Origin: Myripristis murdjan
Taxonomy: Eukaryota > Chordata > Actinopteri > Holocentriformes > Holocentridae
NCBI RefSeq assembly: GCF_902150065.1
Contig: NC_043990.1
Span: forward strand, 17,387,699-17,451,698
DNA: 64,000 nt
Direction of reading: 5' to 3'
Under the pieces are notes generated by a model. That model worked only from the letters and a program-made list of their open reading frames with translations. It searched no databases and was not told where the DNA came from. Shown piece by piece: positions 51,931 to 64,000 of this stretch (the first letter of the stretch is position 1; the number at the start of each line of letters is the position of its first letter). The position numbers and the translations under genes were made by a program.

Positions 51931-53285
51931 TTTTTTTTTTTAAATTAATTTGTTTTATTGATGAAATGTTAAAACAGAAGCAATTATGTTGCAACCATAT
52001 TAACATAATCTACCTCATAGTATATTTAGTCCACTTTAGTACAATTGAACATTTACAAAAACCTGCATCATGTTGCTTTCAGCAAAAACCGCATCCCAGT
52101 TGAGCCCACCAAGCCCCAAACAGGAGTGAATACCACTACCCCCCTCCAACTGGATCGCTGTGTAAAAAGTCCAACCAGCCAAACTGTGTGTCCGCTTGTG
52201 AGCGCTCCACTAAAAGACACGATCAGGCTCAGGCTGACTTGCAGTGGCTGAGCTGCTGCTGCTGGGACATGTGGCCCCTCTGTCTGGGTGGGGCCAGATA
52301 TTCAAACATGGAGGTGTTGTGGGTGGAGAGCATGTTCTTCAAGTCAGATGGCATGGGGTCGGTCCAGAAGAAGTCATGGTTGAGTGTGTTGTTGCTGTCT
52401 GCGTGCTGTGCCGTGTCCAGCACCAGCAGTTTGTCGATGAGGTCCAAGGCGCAGGGGTCTTTGACGTAGGCTTTGAGACGGTCCTTCACCTTCCTCTTTT
52501 GGCCCCTGGGGAGCTCTGTTTTCTGGTAGAGCTCATATTTGTGGTCGACGCCTGGCAGTGATGGAGCCATAAAGCTGACTGATGAGAGTGAGCTGGTGCT
52601 GCTCCGTGCTCCCCTGCACGATGGGAGTCCTGGTCCACATCTCTGCCACGATGCACCCGGCGCCCCACAGGTCGACGGGAGGGCCATAGTCTCTCTCAGC
52701 TCTGGGGGTCTGTACCAGATGGTGGCCACACAGTTAGTGTAGCGGTTCCCCTGGCTGTTTTTAGCCAGGCTGAAGGCCCATGCCAAGCCAAAGTCAGCCA
52801 GCTTCAGTACACCGTCTTTGGTGATGAGCACGTTGCCCGCCTTCATGTCTCTGTGCAGGATCTTGTTGCCATGGATGCAGTACAGTCCATTGAGCAGCAT
52901 CTGCATGACCTTCTTGATCTCTGCCAAGGTGAACTTCACACTTGCATTGCTCAGCAGCCCTTCCAGGTCATGCTCGCAGAGGTCAGACACAAGGTAGATG
53001 CTGAATGCCTGTTGAACTGGGTGGCTCTGGTTCGGCAGATCTCGATCAGGTTCCTCACATTGTCGTGTCTCAGCAGCTGCAGGATCTTGATCTCCCTCAG
53101 AGCTGCGATTGGAAACCCTTCTTTTTCATTTTCCATCAACACTTTCCTCAGTGCCACCTTGCTCCCACTGTGTTTGTGCCTGGCTTTGAACACCTTGCCA
53201 AAGGTCCTTGGCCTATTTTAGCCAGTTTTTCATATTTGCAGATCTCTTCGCAGAAACAAATTTCCACTCCGTCGTAGTACCTCAT
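51931..53285 (-). pseudogene. Processed CDK9 retrocopy, intronless and broken
   Basis: Read on minus, the sequence follows cyclin-dependent kinase 9 from its start (RYYDGVEICFCEEICKYEKL, ATG at 53285) to its tail with no intron: VLMENEKEGFPIAALREIKI, CEHDLEGLLSNASVKFTLAE, HGNKILHRDMKAGNVLITKD, LKLADFGLA, KRKVKDRLKAYVKDPCALDL, NMLSTHNTSMFEYLAPPR. The real CDK9 gene has several introns. About four frame breaks occur: in the glycine loop, around the hinge, and on both sides of the activation-segment/C-lobe stretch. The DFG motif and the HRD segment remain, but the C-lobe is scrambled. At the 3' end, a minus-strand AATAAA (51954-51959) is followed by an A tract (T run at 51931-51941), as expected of an mRNA copy. 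It is dead as a kinase. Confidence 0.93.
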
Positions 53286-53938
53286 TAAATAATGTTTGGA
53301 CAAATCCTTGATGGTATTATGGTAGGCCTGCTGCTATGCTATTTAATTATGGCATCACAGGACAACACCTTTGGCAATACACAACATGATATAGGTATAT
53401 ACTGATATAGATAATAATATACTATATCAGGGCTGTCAGATAACAATAATTAATAAATAACTGATAAATAATAAATCACATATATTTTAATTGCCTTAAT
53501 CACAAGGTATTCATGGATTAATCCTGATTTAATCGCATGGTTGATGTAGTTGATTTGATGTATTCCCTGATACAACCTCTATGTTTTTTCAGGCTATATA
53601 TATCTGCACAGTACATACATGTATTTATACAGTATATACACTGGTCACACACACACAATAGCACACATACACAAAAACCTATCTGAAGTTCACCATTGTA
53701 CTCACCAAATTTGATACAATATGATGTATAAAATGGCTTATATGAACTGTAGGTAAACAGCTATATAAATTACGTATATTATACAAACACTATAGATCAT
53801 ACTGTATGATGTTAGTTTTAATAAGGAGCTCTTGGTGGTTTTGCTTTATATGCTGCCAAGAAGATGGGTCAGGTAAAGCTCCAGCACTGATCAAACTAAA
53901 ATAAGATCATACTTAATTATGTTTTGATTAATTACATA

Positions 53939-53974
<36 letters not shown>

Positions 53975-54072
53975 AGGAAGTTTTCTCTTCCTTGAAACTG
54001 AACCATGACACCCCTGGATCATATCAAACTGAATTTTGTGAATGGTGATACCCCTTATATACTGTATACACT

Positions 54073-54168
<96 letters not shown>

Positions 54169-54422
54169 CTTATCTCAGGTTCACCATTGCACTGAACAAA
54201 TTTGATTCAAGATGATGCGTAAAATGACTTGTTTGTATTGCAGTTCTATATCATTCGCAGGTAGGTGTGTGTGTGCCCCGATGCAGGTGAGCGTGTGCAG
54301 TCAAGGGTGAGTTGGGGTGATGGTCCGCTACTTCATTTCCCGTCGGCCCCCGGGAGCAGCCCCCGTGCTGGATGACAGCTATCCGGCGCCGAAACACCGA
54401 CAGACACTCAAACGGACGAGCC
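53286..54422. other. Intergenic DNA before NUP153 with duplicated repeat and microsatellites
   Basis: No gene is seen. A repeat of about 150 bases occurs twice in the same orientation, near 53610-53760 and 54050-54240, about 80% alike (GTTCACCATTG, CAAATTTGAT, ATGATG.GTAAAATG). The second copy has expanded a CA run followed by a GA run (about 54076-54164). A poly-A tract lies at about 53943-53971. The last 150 bases before the NUP153 ATG are GC-rich. Confidence 0.6.
54076..54164. repeat. Compound CA-GA microsatellite
   Basis: A CA run passes directly into a long AG run, inside the second copy of the duplicated repeat upstream of NUP153. Confidence 0.95.
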
Positions 54423-57400
54423 ATGGCGGCCACGGGTGGAGGGAAAATTAGAAGCAGAAGATATCATATTGCCTCTAAACCTTACGCCAAAAGTAAACAG
54501 GTAAACTGAGTGGAAGTTTCTGCGTGGTAACCCCGCGTCGAGGATGTAACAGCGACTGTAACGCCGCTATCTTTGAGCTTCTTGTTATTGTTTTGTTGGA
54601 GACATTTTGTGGCCTGCTGTTAGCGCTCATGGCCTCCACGCGCTGCTAGCTCGTCGCGGAAACGTTAGCTGGTGAGCTAGCAGAAGTAGCATCTTTGGCC
54701 GACATCCGTATCCACAGGCAGGACAAACGGGACAGGTTTGACAGATCAACCACAAGGCACGACGAGCCCTGTAGACTAACTGTGGCAGGTTATCAGGCGT
54801 GTATGCGAAAAGTGGGTTACATGTAGGGATGAGCGACCACAGCGGTGTTAGCAAGTTGCTAGGCGCAAGCTAGATTAGCACGGAAGTAGTATTCCCAACA
54901 CTAGCTGAGCCGACACACGATAGCTAGTATGCTAACAGTAGCGACCACCGCATTGTTGTCTTAGATTCCCAAACTTTAGGCACACCACACCATTATAAGG
55001 TCTTGTAACGTGGCCACTGCGCTCTTGTTTCCCCGTATCCAAAGCTAAATAAATGTAAATGCAGCCAGAATAATCAGTTTCTGTAGCTTTTTTAAATCCC
55101 ATCGTTGCTAATCGAGTGCTAGCTAGACGCCGCTAACTGTTAGCTAAATCTCTGCCAGCTGGATTGCGCAGGAAGCATTGACTGATTGGGAACCCACATG
55201 GTGGACAGAGAGGCTTACTTGACCCTTGTGCAGAAATTGCTTTATGCCTGTAAACCATTATAAAACAGTGAAGTACAGTGAAGGTGCCGATATTTGGTAG
55301 TTTGGGCTTTTGTCAGTCCGCACAAATCATTTGTGTGTAGCGCTGAATATCGAATTTGACAAATGAGATTGTTTGTTTAAACATGAAAAATCTGCCTGCA
55401 GGCAAGAGAATGGCGGGACAAGGAGGTAGATGTCATCTGTTGATACAGCCCAGCATTTGCATGATGAGGTCTAGTGTTAGTCAAAGTGACGTTACATATT
55501 TAAGATATATCCATGCCTAATGTCTCTCAAACTCCCCCTGGCATGTCATGTAGTGTCAGGGCGAAACATAATGAAAAAAAAACTCCATATTTTGTGTTAT
55601 CAACAGTCAAAATAAAGGTAATCAAGGCACTACAGGCTGGACCTGTTGGTAAACACTACTATTGACCATGACAAGTGTTGAAAGTAAACAGGGGGTTGCT
55701 GTTTAAAAACCATCAAGCATTCATACAAGGGCTGGGCAGTATGGCCAAAAAATGTCACCACAATAATATGCATTATTTCAGTTTATCAGTAAGTATATCC
55801 ATATACATCAAATAATTATGTCACATTTAAAGACTCTTTGCTTCTGTGTGAAATCTCAACAAACCTTAATGCTAATAATTAGCATTATGCTAATTTGTTT
55901 TAGCCACCAAAACATCAGTGTACAGTTCCTGTGTGTGTCTCCTCACTCATGACCAAGTGTGCTGCCAGACCTTAATTGATCAATATTTACTGAAATTTCT
56001 TTGTCTTTGAATTGAGAAAATGATATAGTGATAGTGATAATTAATGTTATTGTTTTATTTCCCAGCCCTAATTCATGTCATAGCAAGCAGGTATAGTAAC
56101 TGACTGAAATGGCAGCTAGTGAACTTGAACATCAAGTGTCTTGTTTGTGTGTAAATGGCAGCTGCACGTGTTTCTTGTTTTGGGGAACCCCTCATAAACT
56201 GCGGCCCCTCAGCTGAGATTTATGACTGACCCAAGTGAACATAGGTGATCTGAGGTCACTGAGTCTTGTGGAAGGGGGATAAACAGAACAGCAATTCAGA
56301 CAACTGTTACTTAGTGGGAGGGGAAATTCCACTATCTTAAATCTTATTCATTTAACAGTATTAAATTATAGGGAGAGATTCAACAACTTTTCTCTATGTG
56401 GGAAAAAGTATGAAGGATTAATTACACCTGATGTTTGACCTTTTAGTTATCGGGACTGGAAACTCGTAGCAGTAGCAGTCTGGTTGATTTTTGTGCTCTT
56501 TCAGCAAATGCACCATAGTACAATAAGGTGGGGCCCAGCACAGGTGGGACGTGTCTCAATAGTGTACACATGGTCCTCAGAGAGAGTTGGTAGGATAAGT
56601 TACCTCTCTGTTGTATAGGAAATTATTAACCGTTCTTAGTTGGGTGGTGCAGCTGGTAAGTGTTGCCAGAGGTTTTAGCTCAGATTATTTAGCTGTTCAT
56701 CCAGACATTAAGTCTTGTTCAGCCCTATTTATTGTAATTTATTATGTGGTCTATTTTCCAAAGCACAAATCAGATGAGCCAAACCTATGTGCTTTGAACT
56801 TGACTAGAATTTCACAGTTAAGCACTTGCCTTTCATATAGTTTGTTTTTTTTGCCCCTTTTGAGCATGCTTAGTCAGTGGTATAGATATGTTAGAATGGC
56901 TACAATTTGGTATGCTGTCAGATCTTAGGAGCTGTTGTAACAATGTTACTGAGTTTGCAGTAGTGACAGTTTTCCCTCCCTTTCAAACAACTGGGAACAA
57001 TGACACAAGCCTCAAGCCCTCTGGTCACATGACCCTGTTCACGGGAGACATGAGGCACCTTTAAATCCCTATAATCACAATAGTTTATGTAGCACTAAGT
57101 AAACACTCACTGGTCCTTGACTGGTTGGTTTGCACTCTGGAAATTTGCACTGAGAAGTTCAGAGAGGTCAAAGTGCAGGCTAGCCCACTGGTGGATTTCA
57201 AAGATAAGGAGAAAAATAGTCGCACACATGGCTCTTATCAGGATGTGAGAGCTACCACGAGCTAGACGGTGTACATACACATCATCGAACCCTTTTTCAT
57301 TCCCTGCGCCCTCTCTCTGTTCTCTCTAGTATCAAACGAACATAGACCAGTTTTGTCTTGCCTCGATGTGCTCTGAAGACTTTAAGGTATTGCTATGGTA

Positions 57401-60400
57401 CCAGTCTGAAACCCAAGGGAATATGACTGATTTAAATCCGTTTCCTGCTGAACTGTTTGTAACTTTCCAGCCTAACTTGCGAAACAGTATTTTGTTTTTA
57501 TGTACCTGCATAAGAATGACAATTAAAGTGAATCTGAATCTGAATACATACAAATTAAAAGATGGTGGGTAATTTCCAGTCCGCCAGTTAAAGCCTGGAA
57601 AGTTTTCTTCTCCAGACTGCCACAGTTTATAGATATCGGAGAGGTTTACTTTCTAAAGATTTGAATGGTTGAAATGTTGTGTGGACATGGGGCTTGCCCC
57701 TGTTGATTGGAGATCAGCCAGTATAAGACCTCAGTGTGTTGAAGCACTTCCTCACTGCTTCATAGAAATATACACTGTGTGACCCAGTTTCTGTGTGGTG
57801 TGCTTGACTTGGGTTGTGCATTGGAGAGGCAGGCAGGCTTCTCATTGCAAATACGGCTATGTAGCAGATCAGAAATAATTAAGTACGATATTGATTGCTG
57901 CAATCATGAGATGCCAACTTGTTACATATGGGGAAAGCCCTGCCGGACAGTAGTATATCAAACTTCTTGCCAGTAAATTGGAGAAAAAAATTCATTATAT
58001 AGAAGCCAAGCAAGATTTCACACTTTATTTGTTCCCCTAGATTTCTTTTGTGCTTTGTCAAGTGGTGAAAAAGAAATCATCCAGATTCAGGATTAGAAGT
58101 GCTTTGTTTTACATGCAGTGAATCACACTGAATGTTGGCTGTAAGATGACGTTTATCATCTAGAAGCTGGAAATAACACCTAACTATGAATTGGTTCTGT
58201 CCTTCGCCTAGCTGTGTTTTCACTCTGCCTCTCACTCATTTCACTCCTCTCTCCCTCTCTCACACTCTGTCAGCAGCAGCCAGGCCTGATCAGTCGAGTG
58301 ACAGACACAGTAAAGAGCATCGTCCCCTCCTGGCTGCAGAAATACTTCAAGAATGGGGAAGTTGCTGAAGGGGGAGAGGTTGTGCAGGGGATTGAGCAGA
58401 ACAGTCAGCCTCCTCCCCCTAATGGGAGTGAGGAGGGACCTCCTCCCCTTGATGGACGGGATTCCCCGGAGCCCAGCACCAGTAACACAGGTGAGGGATT
58501 CAAGGAAAATGCCAGAGTTATTCGAAATGTGCTATTTGCTTGCAGATCTGAACAGATTTCTGCATGTCGACAGGACTTTGGTCATACTGTCCACCTGAGC
58601 CAGCATATCCACCTCTGTTTTCTGTGCTTCACAGAGCCCTCGACTAGCAGGGCCTCCCTGAACTTCCAGGAGCACGTGCTGTCTCGGCCTCCTCTGAACC
58701 GCTCCCACCTCCACTTTCCCCCACTGGATGCTTCATCTCTGATCTTGGGGCCCTCTAGCAGCCTCTTCTCCCAACCCTCCACCTCCTCAGCCCCTGGGCC
58801 ATTTTCCACAGGCTTCTCCTTGGTCAAGGAGATTAAGGACAACCTCTCACAGCACGAAGACGACAATATCTCCACCACAAGCGGCTTCTCGTCTCGCGCC
58901 TCTGACAAAGGTATAGATAAAACGTGTGTGTGTGTGTGTGTGTATGTGTGTGTGTGTGTGTGTGTAGAAGGAGTTATTTTTGCACATGTAGATTTGTGTG
59001 TATGTGTATCCTTCTTAATAGTTAGTTTGCTGTGTAGTGATAGATTTTTACATACCGTGTCATCACTGTTTGAAGGATCCATATCTCAAACAAGTGACCA
59101 ATAGTGAGATGATGTATTTTAGCAAATATTACATCCGAGTGTAGGCACAGGGTGATGTAGGTGACTGTATTTCTGTTGTTGGTGAGAGCAGGTTGTGGAG
59201 GAGGTTGGTTACAGGATGCTAGAGCCTGATGTTGAGATTTGTGTGTGTCATGTGAGACGCCCGCATGATAACCTCGATGAAATACCTGCTCACATCCTTT
59301 TGTTCTGTAAACATTTAAGCTAAATTTATACTTGGTGATCTCTGAAAACGGTCACACCGCATCCTGTGTGTGGGTGCGATTGTTTTCACCTACTGATGTG
59401 TCTCTCTGCAGATGTGCCTACATCCAAAACAGCATCGATTCCCCAGCTGTGGTCACCAGAAACAGACAGGACCAATTCTGGACCCCAGCCTACTCAGTCC
59501 AGTCTGAAAAAGCCTGCTTTCAATCTGTCTGTTTTTGGAACCTCCTCCAATGTGAGTGTGTGTTTGTCTACCTGTCAGATAGTGAGATGAGAGTGGCTTG
59601 CTGACAGAGAACATGTTTTAGCTATGAAGATGTGCGTCATATACATAATACATGTTTGTAACAAAAATACTACAGCTTATTTGCTGTTACACTATCTTCA
59701 GGGAGCAAATGAGTTTAATAGGCCTTATCTTAAATGATCTATTTTGACTGTGAATACTTTTTTTATGACCCAGTTGTGGAGATAGCGTGCACACTGCTGA
59801 CCCACATTGAAGGCTTTATGTTTGTGTGGCTTTTGCACATTTTCTAATGCCACACCGTGGAGTGGCATTGCAATTCCATGTTCAAAAACAGGAACACGCC
59901 TCCTACACATCATTTAACTCCTTTCTGAGTGTCTGCAAAGCATGGCTGTCACCAAAACACCAAAAATTAAATCCATGGCTGTACCTGAGAGTGCAGTTTC
60001 ACCCCATTTCCAATTTGGAAAAGACATTTTATTTTATTTTCCATGTACAGTGTACTTGCACATTGTGAGTTGGAATTAAACGAGAAGATCTCTAAAATCA
60101 TATCGTATATACACATCCAAAGCAAAGTGGGAATATGATAAAATGAAGACCTTGTTTCCACATAACTTTCTGAAAGATTAAGTTGCATTCCTCCTGGTGT
60201 CTGTGGTGGTTTAAGTTGCAAACTTCAAAGAAAGAAAAGAAATTGCTTGTTTGCTCATGACATTGATTTTTTTTATAGTATGCATTCTCATTTTGTTACA
60301 TATAAAAGAATGCATTAAAAATTATAAAAAGGACTTTTGCAACATTTGGAAATCCTTCATGAGTCGGATGTGTTTGAGGCAGCATTGGATTATGAATATT

Positions 60401-63400
60401 CTGACATATTTTGATGTGGCATATACAGGCTCTGTTTAAGTTTACAGTTCACCCGTCTCTCCTCCAGGCGACATTGAACAGCACAGTACTGAACTCCAGC
60501 CAGCTTGGGGATTCACCCTTCTATCCTGGGAAGACCACCTACGGCGGAGCAGCCGCAGTCAGGAGCTCTCGCTCTCGTCCCGGCACACCTTACCAGGTCA
60601 GATGCCAGCTGCCTCCTTCCCCTGTTGACATTCAAACATAAGTCAAAGGCCAAAAGCAACTTCTCCTTAGTCCTTGGTTAGAGCAACACGGAATGAAAAT
60701 TGAAACCCACTAAGCATTAAATATGGGTAAAACTTTTCTTTAGTGCATAAATAAAGGGCCACTTGGCACACTAGATGGCTTTGACATTTTATCACAGCTG
60801 TTATATCATGTTGTATTCTGTTTGCTTCAAAATTATTTACAATCTTGATGCATTATTTCAGTGGCAAAGTATGTTGAACATTTACAGAGCTTATTACACG
60901 ACGACGACTTCAGTTTCTACGAAAAATGTGTATTATTTTGGCTGGGATGTTTGTTTCATTTCATTTTATAGTTTGTTGCAGGTGAACTAAGAAACTGATG
61001 TGGGATACTACTGGTGTTGTAGTGTGGAAGTCGATGTAAATGACAAATATTGATTGTGTTATCTGAGAGACTGATTAGATGACTGATCGATCTGTAGGCC
61101 CCAGTGAGGAGGCAGATCAAGGCAAAGCCAGCGGGTGCCCAGCCCTGCGGTGTGACCAGCGCCACAGCCAGACGCATCCTGCAGTCCCTGGAGCGCATGT
61201 CAAGCCCTCTGGCTGTGAGTACAAGTGCTCTTAAATGTTATTTTAGCCACAATATTCTCTCATTTAATAAATTATTTTTCTCTAAGAGGGCTTAATTTTG
61301 ATCAAGTCTTTGTTTTCTCAACAGGATGCCAAGAGAATCCCATCTGAGGCATCCTCCCCCCTGTCAACAGTAAGTATTTTGGTATATTAAAAACTTATTT
61401 CAGTCTTATTTGTTTGCAATCACATGCTTCTACAGATAAAATAGATGTAATCATGAACACAAAAAGGAAGAAAACTTGATCTCCCATTAAGAGTGAATAA
61501 CAATTGTGTCTGAAAAAACTGACAGCACATCCCATCGAAAACCATTGTTATACCTGAGTAAGACTCCTTTCTCCCATTTATTTCTCTGCTTGCAGTCAAT
61601 GGATGGCACAAATCTAGATCTTTCAGTGTTTCAGTCCAAAAAGAAACGAGTAAGTATTCAATTTTAAATCAATTTTACAATATTCTGTGATGCCCATCTT
61701 TAAAAAAAGTTTTCTCTAGCTACCCACCCTTATCCGGATCAGGCTGTTTTCATGACCTTGTCAAGCGTGTGTATGCATAGCAGTGAAAATGTTTATGTCT
61801 GTGCTGCAAGGTTATTTGTAGCGCAGCAGCAGACCTCAGTGGTGATATGAACAGGGATGTCATTGTACAGGCCCAGCAGCACTTGCTTTGGGCTGTCTTC
61901 TTGTCACTTCCCGTCCTGCCGCCTGTTGTCCTCTTTCATACTACTTAACAGATTCTCCTCAGCCGGGACACAGCTGTTCACCACTGTGTGTGCGTGAGTG
62001 AGCGAACACATGCGTGTGCATATGCAAAAGTGCACCATGTCTGAGTGTTGTTGTCCACTGTAGTCCATTGTTCAATCCTGCCAGGTCTGGGCTGGACTAT
62101 TCCTCAGTAAGAGCTGCAGGGCGTTCCCAGCTGTGACAGCTGCTTTACATTTCCCAACAATGGTCTATTGACCCCGACAGGCTCTAGGCAAGACTTGTCT
62201 AAATCTGACTAGACCCCTCATCTTTTCTCTTCACAACTACTTCAGGATATCTGCCCATTTCCTATATTAAAAGCCTTAAAATTCCCTGCATACTGTTAAA
62301 TTCAGACTTAAAGAGTTACCAGTAATGTTGTAGCAGTCCTAAACATTTTTTTTCTTGCTTGCTTGTTTGACTGTTTGTTTGTTTTCCAAGTTAATTTCAG
62401 TGGTAAAATTAGTGCTGTAGTTCATTATCACTGAATTAAAAATACTAAAAATGGTTAAAAAAGAAATTGTTACAGAAAAGTTTTATTTGAAGTTAATGAT
62501 ATTTTTAATACTGTGGAGAGTCACAAAAAGCTGTGTAACATGCTCTGAAACACATTAGGACCTCCCTGTTTGAATGAAAATATTGTTGGTTTATTGAACT
62601 TTGCATAACCAGTTGGTCATGCAAAATCATATTTTTGGCTCACAAATCCTGTCTGGCCACCTTCCAGCTGAAGTGTTTTATGTTTACCAGTCTGCGCCAG
62701 ATGAGCTATAGTTTTGGATATTGGGTGTGTAGTGTCTTAGTGTGTGGTGTGTCAGTATGTTCAGCATCTCTCTGACAGGAACAGGCCTCTGGTGGACTGT
62801 TACCTTAGTCATGGTATCTATTTATTTGTTTATTTATTTGCTGAGTTTTGTCTGTGAATAGTGTTTTTTTTTTTGTTTGTTTGTTTGTTTTTTTTACTGT
62901 CAGTTTAATGTGATTACATAAACATATTTCCACCCTGTGTCTTCCTCAGCTGGATTCAACCCTCCCCCCGGTGCAGAAACTGGTGATCCCTGCAGCAGCT
63001 TCAGTGTCAGGAAACCGCTCCGTGTCCTTCAGGGCCTCTCTGACCTATGGGGGAGGGGGCCGAACACTGGACAGGACCCCGAGAGACACGGTCAGAGTCA
63101 CCGCATTATCTAACACACTGTTCAATATTAAATCCAACAAAAAAGTTTTTACTAGTATTTAATGTTGTTTCTTTTTCTTCTTTAGCCCACAAGACAATCA
63201 CCACAGATACCTGAAGCAACCCCAGGCCCCTCTCAAAGGTACTAATAGGCTACCTAATCATTAAGGAGTATGGCTGTTTGTTGTGCTGGCAATTGTGGGT
63301 AACTTTTACTTGACGGAGCTCCTCTCTCCCCCTCATTCAGCACAATTGGCTCTAGTAGCCCAGCATTCCCTCTGTCCAGCACACCTGCAGCCAGCAGCTT

Positions 63401-64000
63401 GAGCTCCAGAGGGGGCAAGATGAAGAGAGAGAGGGCCAGCGGGCGGCCTTCCTCCAAACGCCCTGAGGATGATGAGGTGAGGCTGTTGCATCCAAAACTG
63501 ATGAGGCTGTGTAATCCAAAAATGTTATAAATTGTTACCATAACAGCATTTATTTTATTATTTATTTCATCTGTTTGTGTTTATTCATCCACAAATATTA
63601 GTTCCAAAATGTAGAATTTTTCCTCCTAACCAAGGACATTGATTAATGAGAAAAGGTTAATGGAAAAGGACTGTATTTAGATTTACTCTGTTATAAAGAA
63701 TTACTTTGGAAAAAAAGTATTTAATTGTCAGTGCTGAATCTGAAAGTATTTAAACCTTTAGAAGTCTGAAAATTTTCAATTGATGGCCAGCTTCATATAC
63801 AAGGTTTATTTCAAAACCTGTCGCTAGACAACACTGAGTTTTGCAGTATTGTTGAATGAATATCCAGAAATGGCACAAACAGTCAATGTTAGCATTAATT
63901 GTGTAGGCAGTGTGCTTTGCCTTGAGTTCACTGTGGTATAAATGTTTTGCTCTCTCACTTCAGGTGGTTGAGGTGCCAGACCTGCCAGCCATCTCACTCC
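54423..64000 (+). CDS. NUP153: Nucleoporin 153, 5' part (runs off the right edge)
   Basis: NUP153 is the mobile FG nucleoporin of the nuclear pore basket; it binds importins, lamins and chromatin. The exons seen are 54423-54500, 58274-58490, 58635-58910, 59412-59551, 60468-60596, 61098-61214, 61325-61369, 61596-61649, 62950-63090, 63186-63238, 63341-63476 and 63964 to beyond 64000, all in phase, giving about 474 residues. This is the N-terminal pore-targeting domain: GGGKIRSRRYHIASKPYAK, ISRVTDTVKSIVPSWLQKYF, SLVKEIKDNLSQHEDDNIST, TSGFSSRASDK, KPAFNLSVFG, SQLGDSPFYPGKTTYGGAAA, TARRILQSLERMSSPLA and GGKMKRERASGRPSSKRPED. The RanBP2-type zinc fingers and the FG region would lie past the window. 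Intron 1 is 3.8 kb and holds a hAT-like MITE. Confidence 0.96.
54600..55150. promoter_or_regulatory. GCTAGC/GTTAGC motif cluster in NUP153 intron 1 start
   Basis: At least ten GCTAGC, GTTAGC, GCTAAC or CTAGCT words occur within 550 bases after exon 1, among CpG-rich sequence. Similar smaller clusters flank the starts of CHRAC1, GATAD1, UQCRB and MTERF3/PTDSS1. A promoter-proximal regulatory role is inference. Confidence 0.45.
55727..56070. mobile_element. hAT-like MITE in NUP153 intron 1
   Basis: The ends are AAGGGCTGGGC at the left and CCCAGCCCTA at the right, an inverted repeat of about ten bases with one mismatch. The flanks are ATTCATAC (55719-55726) and ATTCATGT (56071-56078), an 8-base duplication with two changes, which is the size typical of hAT elements. 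The interior is AT-rich and non-coding. Confidence 0.75.
57370..57545. repeat. Dispersed repeat tail in NUP153 intron 1
   Basis: The stretch ends ATGACAATTAAAGTGAATCT then GAATCTGAAT, a form like the 3' tails of retroposons common in fish. The family is uncertain and the left edge approximate. Confidence 0.35.
58923..58966. repeat. TG microsatellite just after NUP153 exon 3
   Basis: A TG run with one interruption begins 13 bases after the exon 3 boundary. The open frame that runs through it from exon 3 is not coding. Confidence 0.9.

Noticed and set aside
52229-52990. Functional 253-residue kinase
   Set aside because: It is part of a CDK9 retrocopy with several frame breaks, no introns and a poly(A) tail; the middle of the C-lobe is out of frame.
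58635-59104. Extended NUP153 exon 3 open frame
   Set aside because: The donor at 58911 follows ASDKG, and the rest is a TG repeat with no nucleoporin likeness.

Overview
The window is nuclear DNA from a ray-finned fish, most likely a spiny-rayed (percomorph-like) teleost. It has compact vertebrate genes with GT-AG introns, long CA/GT microsatellites, Harbinger, Tc1-like, hAT-like and piggyBac-like DNA transposons, and promoters rich in GCTAGC/GTTAGC motifs. Gene names come from proteins I recognise after joining exons by eye. Exon edges were set by splice dinucleotides and reading phase, not by transcripts. I saw no tRNA, rRNA, CRISPR or LTR/retroviral element.

Layout, left to right. 1-2300: repeats and microsatellites only. 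2300-5715: a two-exon gene for a secreted coiled-coil protein that I do not recognise. 5731-8782 (-): CHRAC1. 9609-11594 (+): GATAD1, head-to-head with CHRAC1. 11960-22551: a mobile-element block with two nested Harbinger copies placed head-to-head, MITEs inside them, two Tc1-like remnants, and a long Harbinger element. In that long element the transposase reads open over four exons, while the Myb-like partner gene has lost its start codon and carries a stop. 23326-32330 (+): NKD2. 32781-33669: a terminal-repeat-bounded element. 34007-37269 (+): LRRC14B. 37773-39782 (-): UQCRB, tail-to-tail with LRRC14B; the junction, including the last UQCRB exon, is tandemly duplicated. 40529-43363 (-): MTERF3. 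44216-51695 (+): PTDSS1, head-to-head with MTERF3. 51931-53285 (-): an intronless, broken CDK9 retrocopy. 54423 to the right edge (+): the 5' part of NUP153.

The genes form no single pathway. UQCRB and MTERF3 are mitochondrial (complex III subunit; regulator of mitochondrial transcription and ribosome assembly). PTDSS1 makes phosphatidylserine. CHRAC1 and GATAD1 are chromatin factors. NKD2 restrains Wnt signalling. NUP153 belongs to the nuclear pore basket. From general knowledge of the human map, UQCRB-MTERF3-PTDSS1 is a preserved trio (8q22), and NKD2 and LRRC14B both lie on 5p15.33. The window therefore joins several ancestral linkage blocks.

The points most worth a second look are the UQCRB/LRRC14B tail duplication, the Harbinger copy with an apparently whole transposase beside its own deletion-derived MITE, the head-to-head Harbinger nest with a shortened in-frame transposase ORF, a perfect 35-bp inverted repeat inside a transposase intron, the CDK9 retrocopy, interlocked poly(A) signals between convergent genes, and the GCTAGC/GTTAGC-rich promoters.
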